From contig NZ_AQUR01000068.1 in assembly GCF_000372525.1 (NCBI RefSeq), forward strand, positions 1-46,521: a DNA stretch of 46,521 nucleotides. Direction: 5' to 3'. This DNA comes from Cupriavidus neocaledonicus. GTDB lineage: Bacteria; Pseudomonadota; Gammaproteobacteria; Burkholderiales; Burkholderiaceae. Under the pieces are notes generated by a model. It saw nothing but the letters and a program-made list of their open reading frames with translations, did no database searches and had not been told where the DNA came from. A program made the position numbers and the translations under genes. The stretch's first letter is position 1, and every line of letters begins with the position of its first letter. This document shows positions 40,883 to 46,521 of the stretch, in pieces.

Positions 40883-41881
40883 ATGGCAAGACTCGTCGCC
40901 GCTTTCGGCTCCTCCCACAGCATCATGCTGGTTTGTCAGCGTGAAGACTGGCAACACGGCTTCCGCCAGGTCGATCCGAAGAACCCGCATTACTTCGATC
41001 GCGCGGGCAACCCGACAACCTATGAAGCGCTGCTCGCGATTGCTCCGGGCGATGCCGAGTCCATGGTGACGCCCGAGCGCATGGGCCAGCGCTACGACCA
41101 GGCCGAAGCCGCCATGGACGAGCTGCGAGACCGCATCCGCGCCGCACGGCTCGACGTGCTGCTGGTGGTTGGCGATGACCAGACCGAACTGTTCCGCACC
41201 ACCAACAACCCGGCTTTCGCGATCTACTACGGCGACACCATCCGCAATGCGAAGCGCGACGAAGGCGCCTCCGACGGCTGGTACAAGAAGGCCCGCATGG
41301 CACGTCAGGAGCCCGACGCCGACCGCGACTACCCGGTCAACGCCGATATGAGCCGCTGGCTGATCCGCGCGCTGTGCGACCGCGATTTCGACATCACCGC
41401 GATGGACGGGCTCGAACGCGGACAGTTCGAAGGCCATGCGTTCTCGTTCATCCACCGCCGCTACCTGCAAGGCCTGGATTTGCCAGTGGTGCCCGTCATC
41501 GTCAATACCTTTGACCCGCCCAACCAGCCTACGCCGCGCAGATGCATCCAGTTTGGCGCCGCGCTGCGCGAGCTGATCGCCGCGTATCCCGAAGACCTGC
41601 GCGTGGGTGTGCTGGCCTCGGGCGGCCTGAGCCACTTCGTGGTGGATGCCGATCTCGACAACGCGATCATCGATGCCATCCGCCGGAAGGACCCCGGCTT
41701 CCTCGCCTCGCTGGACCCGCGCCAGCTCCAGGCGGGCAGCTCCGAAATCCGCAACTGGCTGATCGCCGTCGAGGCCGTGCGCGACCTCGACCTTGAATGG
41801 GTTTCCTACGTCCCGGGTTACCGCACGCCTGCGCTGACCGGCACCGGCCTGTGCTTCGCGGCCTGGCAGACGCTGGATTGA
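40883..41881 (+). CDS. Class III (LigB-fold) extradiol dioxygenase with GDDQ motif
   Basis: A 332-residue single-chain member of the LigB superfamily, whose members open catecholic or gallate-type rings. His12 (FGSSHSI) corresponds to the first iron His, Glu288 (SSEIRNW) to the acidic ligand and His251 (SGGLSHFVVD) to the catalytic base. Compare FAPDH, GGISH and SAHEIRTW in the MhpB encoded in this window. Where MhpB has the second iron His (APDHYNGFF), this protein reads VGDDQTELF, with Gln100 at the His position. I recall GDDQ as a feature of a whole uncharacterised LigB subfamily, so it may define a different metal site or substrate. It precedes three RraA-like genes. Confidence 0.85.
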   Translation: MARLVAAFGSSHSIMLVCQREDWQHGFRQVDPKNPHYFDRAGNPTTYEALLAIAPGDAESMVTPERMGQRYDQAEAAMDELRDRIRAARLDVLLVVGDDQTELFRTTNNPAFAIYYGDTIRNAKRDEGASDGWYKKARMARQEPDADRDYPVNADMSRWLIRALCDRDFDITAMDGLERGQFEGHAFSFIHRRYLQGLDLPVVPVIVNTFDPPNQPTPRRCIQFGAALRELIAAYPEDLRVGVLASGGLSHFVVDADLDNAIIDAIRRKDPGFLASLDPRQLQAGSSEIRNWLIAVEAVRDLDLEWVSYVPGYRTPALTGTGLCFAAWQTLD

Positions 41882-41910
41882 ATAACCGAAGAAAAGGCAT
41901 ACCAACGACC

Positions 41911-42573
41911 ATGAGTGAAACCGAATCCAACGTACAACGCCTGCGCCGGCTCGACTGCTGCGCGGTATCCGACGCGCTCGACAAACTCCAGCTGGCTGGC
42001 ACCGTGACCGGCCTGCCACAGCGTTCCGGCGCCGGGCGGATTGCCGGCCGAGCCATCACCGTCAAGCTTGGCACTGGCGCGCCGCCGCCCGGGCCGGTGC
42101 GCCATCTCGGCTGCACGGCGATCGAGCAGGCGGGCCCGGACAACATCATCGTCGTCGAGCAGCGCACCGGCGTGGAGGCGGGAAGCTGGGGCGGGCTGCT
42201 GTCGCTCGGGGCCAAGGTGCGCGGCGTTGCCGGCGTCGTGGCGGACGGACCGGTGCGCGATATCGATGAAGCGCTCGACTTCGATTTCCCGGTATTCAGC
42301 CGTGCGCTGACCGCGTTCACGGCACGCAGCCGCGTGGTGGAGCAGGGCACCAATGTCCCGGTGCAGATCGGCAACGTCACGGTGGAAGAGGGCGACTACG
42401 TGGTCGCGGACCGCAGCGCCGTGATCTTCATCGCCGCGCGCGACATCGCCCGCGTGCTCGAGACGGCCGAAGCGATCGTGCGCAAGGAGTCCGTGATGGC
42501 GAAAGCCATCCTGGGCGGCACGCCCATCGGGGAAGTCATGGGCGGCAACTACGAACACATGCTGAAGGGTTGA
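41911..42573 (+). CDS. RraA/HMG-CHA-aldolase-like protein 1
   Basis: The first of three consecutive 220-residue RraA-fold genes. It has the family N-terminus CCAVSDALDKLQLAGTV and the central VRGVAGVVADGPVRDIDEAL. Gly94 to Arg116 fits the G-X20-R-D-X2-E/D metal/substrate motif (Arg116, Asp117, Glu120) linked to aldolase and oxaloacetate decarboxylase activity. Of the three copies it alone has the terminal acid of that motif. It could cleave a 4-hydroxy-4-methyl- or 4-carboxy-4-hydroxy-2-oxo acid or decarboxylate oxaloacetate. The start codon is 29 bases after the dioxygenase gene. Confidence 0.83.
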   Translation: MSETESNVQRLRRLDCCAVSDALDKLQLAGTVTGLPQRSGAGRIAGRAITVKLGTGAPPPGPVRHLGCTAIEQAGPDNIIVVEQRTGVEAGSWGGLLSLGAKVRGVAGVVADGPVRDIDEALDFDFPVFSRALTAFTARSRVVEQGTNVPVQIGNVTVEEGDYVVADRSAVIFIAARDIARVLETAEAIVRKESVMAKAILGGTPIGEVMGGNYEHMLKG

Positions 42574-42578
42574 AAGAG

Positions 42579-43241
42579 ATGAGCGAACCACAGGACATCA
42601 ACGTCGCGCGCGCCGCGAAGCTGGATACGGCAACGCTCAGCGACGCGCTGGACAAGCACGGCATCGCCGGCCAGTGCTATCGCATCAAGGCCCGTGGCGA
42701 AGGCTTCGCCACGGCAGGGCGCGCCTACACGCTGCTGTATGGCCCGGCATCGAACCCGCCCGGCACTGTGGGAGACTACATCGACGACGTGCCGCCGGGC
42801 AGCATCCTCGTGCTCGACAACGGTGGCCGCGACAACGCCACGGTGTGGGGCGACATCCTCACCGAGATCGCGCACCGCCGCGGCATTGCCGGCACCGTTA
42901 TCGACGGCGTGTGCCGTGACGTGGCCCTGTGCCGCCAGCTAGGCTACCCGGTATTCAGCAAGGACCACTGGATGCGCACTGGCAAGGACCGCGTACAGGT
43001 GGAAGCCACCAACGTGGTCGTCAATATCGGCGATGCGCGTGTGCAGCCTGGCGACATCCTGCGCGGCGACGCCGATGGCGTGGTGGTCATCCCGCGCGAG
43101 CATGAATCCGCCGTGCTGGATACCGCCGAGCAGATCGAGCACGCCGAGAATGCCATCCGCGAAGCCGTGCGCGGCGGCATGCGCCTGGACGAGGCGCGCC
43201 GCCAGTTTCGCTACCACCAGTTGCAGACCAAGGGAGCCTGA
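42579..43241 (+). CDS. RraA/HMG-CHA-aldolase-like protein 2
   Basis: The second RraA-like gene also gives 220 residues. It keeps TATLSDALDKHGIAGQCYRI and TVWGDILTEIAHRRGIAG, then VIDGVCRDVALCRQLGYPVF with Arg113 and Asp114, but the acidic residue three places on is Leu. HWMRTGKDRVQVEATNVVVN and GDILRGDADGVVVIPREHE are standard for the family. Six bases separate its ATG from the previous stop, so the two are closely coupled. The altered motif suggests a different substrate or an isomerase/tautomerase-like role, but I cannot tell which. Confidence 0.82.
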   Translation: MSEPQDINVARAAKLDTATLSDALDKHGIAGQCYRIKARGEGFATAGRAYTLLYGPASNPPGTVGDYIDDVPPGSILVLDNGGRDNATVWGDILTEIAHRRGIAGTVIDGVCRDVALCRQLGYPVFSKDHWMRTGKDRVQVEATNVVVNIGDARVQPGDILRGDADGVVVIPREHESAVLDTAEQIEHAENAIREAVRGGMRLDEARRQFRYHQLQTKGA

Positions 43242-43243
43242 TC

Positions 43244-43906
43244 ATGGTGGAACACGACGCAACGAGCACGACGATCCGTGAATTCGATCGGGTCAGCGCC
43301 GAAATCGTCAACGATGCGCGCGCATTGCCCACCGCCACGCTGCATGAAGCGGGCGGCAAGATCGGCGTGGTGTCGCCCGCCATCAAGCCCGTGGCACCGG
43401 GGTTCCGCATCTGCGGGCCGGCGCTGACGGTCCATTCCCCCGGCGGAGACAACCTGTGGCTGCATCGCGCGCTGGATATCGCGCAGCCCGGTGACGTGCT
43501 CGTGGTGCACGTGAGCGGTGCCTATGATCATGGGTATTGGGGCGAAATCATGACAACGGCGGCAAAGGTCAGGAAACTGGGCGGTCTGGTCATTGACGGC
43601 TGCGTGCGCGACGGCGTGCTGCTGCAGGAGATCGGATTCCCGGTGTTCGCACGCGGTCTGTGCATCCGCGGTACCGGCAAGGACTATGGTGCGATCGGCT
43701 GGCTCAATGCGCCGGTGCTGGTCGGCGGCGCGCGGGTAGAAGCCGGCGACCTGGTCGTCGGCGACCGTGACGGCGTGGTGGTGGTGCCACGCACTCGCGC
43801 CGCCGAGGTGGTCCGCAAGGCGCAAGACCGCGAGGCTACCGAAGCCGCCATCCTCAAGCGCGTGGAAGCGGGCGAGACCACCATGCGCATCTACGGCTTC
43901 CACTGA
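43244..43906 (+). CDS. RraA-family protein 3, 4-carboxy-4-hydroxy-2-oxoadipate-aldolase-like
   Basis: The third copy, 220 residues, looks most like LigK/ProA-type aldolases that split 4-carboxy-4-hydroxy-2-oxoadipate to pyruvate and oxaloacetate. Visible are ATLHEAGGKIGVVSPAIKPV, LTVHSPGGDNLWLHRALDIA, YWGEIMTTAAKVRKLGGLV and IDGCVRDGVLLQEIGFPVFA (Arg122, Asp123), then GDRDGVVVVPRTRAAEV. As in copy 2, the acid three residues after the Asp is replaced by Leu. It begins two bases after copy 2, with GGAGCCTGATC before the ATG. If the dioxygenase and LigJ-like protein make the expected product, this is the final ring-fission aldolase. Confidence 0.85.
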   Translation: MVEHDATSTTIREFDRVSAEIVNDARALPTATLHEAGGKIGVVSPAIKPVAPGFRICGPALTVHSPGGDNLWLHRALDIAQPGDVLVVHVSGAYDHGYWGEIMTTAAKVRKLGGLVIDGCVRDGVLLQEIGFPVFARGLCIRGTGKDYGAIGWLNAPVLVGGARVEAGDLVVGDRDGVVVVPRTRAAEVVRKAQDREATEAAILKRVEAGETTMRIYGFH

Positions 43907-43921
43907 ACGAGGTCCGATTCC

Positions 43922-44692
43922 ATGAGCGAGACCCCGCAAGGGCTGCCGCCCGAACTGGCGATCGACGGCCATCTAGCCCTCATCACGCTGCGTCGCCCGG
44001 AGGTGGCGAACCGGTTGGAGCCGGAAGACCTCGACCTGCTGCGCCACTACGTGGAGACGGTGAACGCGGACAGCCGGATAAGCGTGCTGCGCCTTGAGGG
44101 ACAAGGCCGACACTTCTGTAGCGGGTTCAACATCGGCTGCCTTGGCGGCGCCGACGTCAGTGCCCGCTTCGAGGCGTTGGCTAAAGCGCTGGAACAGGCG
44201 CGCCCGGTCACCATTGCCGTGCTGCACGGCGGCGTCTACGGCGGCGCGACCGATCTGGCGCTCGCATGTGATTTCCGTTTCGGCGCACCGGCAGTCGAGA
44301 TGCACGTGCCGGCGGCCCGCCTCGGCCTGCTGTTCTACCGCGGCGGACTGGAACGCTACGTCACGCGGCTGGGTCTGGCCGCGGCCAAGCGCGTGATGCT
44401 GCTGGCGGAGCGCTTCGACGCCGACGCCATGCTGCGCATCGGCTATCTCGATGGCCTCGAATCGAGCGTAGACCTGCTGCGCTCTCGTGTGCGGGAGGTT
44501 AGCGAAACGTTGGGCGGCATGGCGCCGCTGGCTCTGCTCGGCATGAAGAAGCACATGAACCGCATCGCGCGCGGCATGCTCGATGCTGACGAGTTGGCGA
44601 GGGACATTGCCCGCGCCGACGCCTCGGACGACCTGCGCGAAGCCGCGCTGGCGTGGCGCGAGAAGCGGGCGCCGCGCTTTACCGGACACTGA
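43922..44692 (+). CDS. Crotonase-fold protein lacking the usual catalytic glutamates
   Basis: A 256-residue crotonase-family protein. The oxyanion-hole segments are HFCSGFNIGCLGG and HGGVYGGATDLALACDFRF. The first catalytic Glu of hydratases (GGGxELA) is Asp here. In the second region, where hydratases have Pro-Glu, the sequence is MHVPAARLGLLFYRGGLERY, so the second Glu is Ala. CoA binding seems intact, but simple hydratase activity is unlikely; isomerase, hydrolase or C-C lyase activity fits better. It lies 15 bases after the third RraA-like gene and nine bases before the thioesterase. Confidence 0.85.
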   Translation: MSETPQGLPPELAIDGHLALITLRRPEVANRLEPEDLDLLRHYVETVNADSRISVLRLEGQGRHFCSGFNIGCLGGADVSARFEALAKALEQARPVTIAVLHGGVYGGATDLALACDFRFGAPAVEMHVPAARLGLLFYRGGLERYVTRLGLAAAKRVMLLAERFDADAMLRIGYLDGLESSVDLLRSRVREVSETLGGMAPLALLGMKKHMNRIARGMLDADELARDIARADASDDLREAALAWREKRAPRFTGH

Positions 44693-44699
44693 AGCGGAT

Positions 44700-45122
44700 A
44701 TGACGCCCGACAACTACTTCACCCGCATGCGCCGAGGCGAGGTGCCCCCACCGGCCATCTGTGGCCTGCTTGGCGGCGAAGTCCGCACCGTCGACACGGA
44801 AGCGGGCACGCTTGAAGCCGCCTACGTGGCGAAGGACACATTCCTGAACCCTGCCGGACAGGTGCAGGGCGGCATGCTCGGCGCGATGCTCGACGACGTG
44901 ACCGCCATGCTTGTCACCTCCACGCTGGCGAACGGCGAGGCTTGTTCGACGCTGAACCTCAACCTGTCCTTTCTGCGGCCCGGACGGCCGGGGCCGCTGC
45001 AAGGGCGGGCGCGGCTGGAGCGGCGCGGCCGCAACGTCTGCAACGTGGTTGGACAACTCTGGCAGGACGGTCAGTTGCTGGCGACTGCCACGGCCACCTG
45101 CATGGTGGTGCGGCGCGCCTGA
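44700..45122 (+). CDS. PaaI-type hot-dog thioesterase
   Basis: A 140-residue hot-dog-fold protein. The core helix region NPAGQVQGGMLGAMLDDVTAM (split after residue 55) contains the Gly-Gly and Asp residues at the active-site helix of PaaI/YbgC-type thioesterases, followed by CSTLNLNLSFLRPGRPGPL and ATATCMVVRRA. It hydrolyses acyl-CoA thioesters, probably to rescue CoA from dead-end intermediates of the operon. It lies seven bases after the crotonase-fold gene and is the last intact gene of the plus-strand operon. Confidence 0.9.
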   Translation: MTPDNYFTRMRRGEVPPPAICGLLGGEVRTVDTEAGTLEAAYVAKDTFLNPAGQVQGGMLGAMLDDVTAMLVTSTLANGEACSTLNLNLSFLRPGRPGPLQGRARLERRGRNVCNVVGQLWQDGQLLATATATCMVVRRA

Positions 45123-45162
45123 GCGCCACCTTCCCGACCCGAACACCGAATCAGGGATACCT

Positions 45163-45369
45163 ATGAAACTGGTCAGCTTCGTCCATCAGGGGCGAAAGAG
45201 CTTTGGAGTCACGACGGCCGGCGGAGTGATCGACCTCGGCGCGCGCCTGCGCACCGCCGACATCGGAGCGGCGCTGCGCAGGCAGCACGTGGAAGTTCTG
45301 TTCACGTCCGCTATACGAAGGGCGCTCACAGCTTATTGCATCCAAAAACCATCGACTGCCGTCCGCTAA
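45163..45369 (+). pseudogene. Truncated FAH-family hydrolase, N-terminal piece
   Basis: The frame opens with KLVSFVHQGRKSFGVTTAGG and VIDLGARLRTADIGAAL, the N-terminal domain of fumarylacetoacetate-hydrolase-type proteins such as 2-hydroxyhepta-2,4-diene-1,7-dioate isomerases. After about residue 45 the similarity ends and the frame runs into unrelated sequence, stopping at 68 residues. No catalytic domain (normally 200 residues more) is found downstream. The gene was evidently cut by a rearrangement near 45300. It follows the thioesterase by 40 bases and once may have been part of the pathway. Confidence 0.72.
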
Positions 45370-45598
45370 GAAGGTGTCCGCAGCTAACCTGCGAGATGCC
45401 TCGGCCATGGCGCCGAGCTACCATATGAGCGCAGAAGCCATGCACATCCGGAATTGGCTGTGCAACTACGGCGGCAGATCGCGAAGGCATAACTTTCTCG
45501 ATTCCCACCGGTGAATACATCGGCTTCCTTCTGGACCATTTCGTAGCAGCTGGGGTTATGCTGACGCGATTTGGCGTGGCGGGAGGCGATCACTCCAT
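45370..45598. other. Gene-poor region after the truncation point
   Basis: No gene can be supported. Base composition is lower in GC than the operon to the left, and small frames lack family features. It may be the edge of a former insertion or recombination, but no insertion-sequence end was recognised. Confidence 0.4.
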
Positions 45599-46513
45599 CT
45601 ACAGTTTACGCATCCGTGCGCTCATGGCCATCAGTGGGTCGAGCAGCGCGGCATGCAGGTATCTGACGGCGGGCGAGAACTGACGGCGATGCGGGCAGAC
45701 CAGGTTGAGGGGTGCCGGCTCGCCGGGCTGGTCAGGCAACAGCAGTTCCAGGCGGCCTTCTTCGACGTCATCGCAGACGTCGAGCCAGGACTTGTAGGCG
45801 ATGCCGCGTCCATCCAGTGCCCAGCGCCGCGCGATTTCCGCGTCGTCGCACATCAGCGTGCCCTTGACGGTGATCTGCCGCCGCGTGCCGGCGATCGGAA
45901 AGCTCCAACGGTCATGGACCCGGCCGCCCAACACATAGGGCAAGCACTGGTGCGTGAGCAAGTCGTCGAGCGATGCGGGCCGGCCGTGGCGCCGAAGGTA
46001 GTCCGGAGACGCCACCAGCACGCGGCGATTGTCGGGCGCGAGCGGCAGGGCGACATAGGTGGCGCCTTCGTTCATGCCATACCGGAAGGCGATGTCCACC
46101 GGGTCGCGAAAGACGTCGGAGACCTGGTCGGACAGGGACAGCCGGAGCACAAGTTTCGGGTGGGATTCCCGGAACGCGGTCAGCAGCGGCAGCAGGATAT
46201 TGCGGCCAAGGTCTGACGGGGCGGCGATCTTCAGCGTGCCCTGTAATGCACGCTGTTCGCCGTGCAGGCGGTCCCGGCCTTCCTTGAGCTTGGCCAGCAC
46301 TTCGTCCGCATACGGCAGGTACTGTTCGCCCTCGGCAGTGAGCCGCAGGCTGCGAGTGGACCGTGCGAACAGCCGGATGTCGAGCTCTTTCTCCAGGCGC
46401 TGGATGGCTGCGCTGACCTGTCCGGGCAGCAGGTCGGCCTCGCGAGCGGCGTTCGAGAAGCTGCCAAGCGCTGCGGTTCGCAAAAACAGTTGCAGATCGT
46501 CGAGTCTGATCAT
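45599..46513 (-). CDS. LysR-family regulator
   Basis: A 304-residue LysR protein reading left from the window edge. The helix-turn-helix is in LQLFLRTAALGSFSNAAREA, GQVSAAIQRLEKELDIRLF and RSTRSLRLTAEGEQYLP. The effector domain starts with LQGTLKIAAPSDLGRNIL and continues with VDIAFRYGMNEGATYVALPL, a form typical of the CrgA/DmlR-like group. ATG 46513 gives the standard length; an in-frame GTG two codons upstream is possible. The right window edge cuts off its upstream region, so its divergent target, if any, is not visible. Confidence 0.9.
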   Translation of the reverse strand: MIRLDDLQLFLRTAALGSFSNAAREADLLPGQVSAAIQRLEKELDIRLFARSTRSLRLTAEGEQYLPYADEVLAKLKEGRDRLHGEQRALQGTLKIAAPSDLGRNILLPLLTAFRESHPKLVLRLSLSDQVSDVFRDPVDIAFRYGMNEGATYVALPLAPDNRRVLVASPDYLRRHGRPASLDDLLTHQCLPYVLGGRVHDRWSFPIAGTRRQITVKGTLMCDDAEIARRWALDGRGIAYKSWLDVCDDVEEGRLELLLPDQPGEPAPLNLVCPHRRQFSPAVRYLHAALLDPLMAMSARMRKL

Positions 46514-46521
46514 TTTCACTC

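Overview
The window is GC-rich DNA that reads like an accessory replicon or catabolic island of a Burkholderiales bacterium, most likely Cupriavidus or a close relative. This rests on content: a phasin, three tripartite-tricarboxylate-type (Bug) periplasmic receptors without their membrane subunits, a Burkholderia-type porin, an IclR-controlled mhp operon, and many LysR/GntR/TetR/IclR-controlled catabolic operons. No rRNA, tRNA, CRISPR array or replication origin was seen.

Layout. (1) 1-2.6 kb is a patchwork edge: the 3' end of an ISL3-type transposase, an exported cupin, an AlkB-like oxygenase, a decayed UvrA-type ATPase fragment and a phasin. (2) 2.9-6.7 kb is a small minus-strand operon (Bug receptor, Ldh_2-family dehydrogenase, solute-binding-like protein) divergent from a LysR gene. 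(3) 6.8-11.4 kb is a minus-strand unit: VOC protein, flavin monooxygenase, DUF485 protein, ActP-like symporter, then a TetR gene; a near-perfect 29-bp palindrome lies before the first gene. (4) 11.7-12.9 kb is an XRE/nucleotidyltransferase pair of toxin-antitoxin type. (5) 13.0-22.1 kb is a complete 3-(3-hydroxyphenyl)propionate pathway, mhpR divergent from mhpA-B-D-F-E-T-C, with a promoter, an inverted-repeat operator and a possible 14-codon leader ORF.

(6) 22.2-45.4 kb is the most interesting part. Two divergent operons meet at about 32 kb. The minus-strand operon carries a GntR regulator, RidA protein, LigJ-like amidohydrolase, phthalate-type Rieske oxygenase, Bug receptor, flavin/2Fe-2S reductase, crotonase and 3-hydroxyacyl-CoA dehydrogenase, followed by a porin and a second, paralogous GntR gene. 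The plus-strand operon carries an NDP-forming acyl-CoA synthetase, two unlike acyl-CoA dehydrogenases, a Bug receptor, a thiolase-fold protein without the usual nucleophilic Cys, its DUF35 partner, a CaiB-type CoA transferase, a class III extradiol dioxygenase with an altered metal-site motif, three tandem RraA/aldolase-like genes, a degenerate crotonase, a thioesterase and a truncated FAH-family gene.

Read together, region 6 looks like a self-contained pathway for an aromatic acid with an acyl side chain. Uptake would use the porin and Bug receptors, and side-chain removal would go through CoA thioesters. Ring hydroxylation by the Rieske system would be followed by extradiol cleavage, hydration by the amidohydrolase and RraA-type aldol cleavage to central metabolites. 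I do not recognise it as a described pathway, and the substrate is inference only. The right edge is again disturbed (truncated FAH gene, gene-poor gap, LysR gene).
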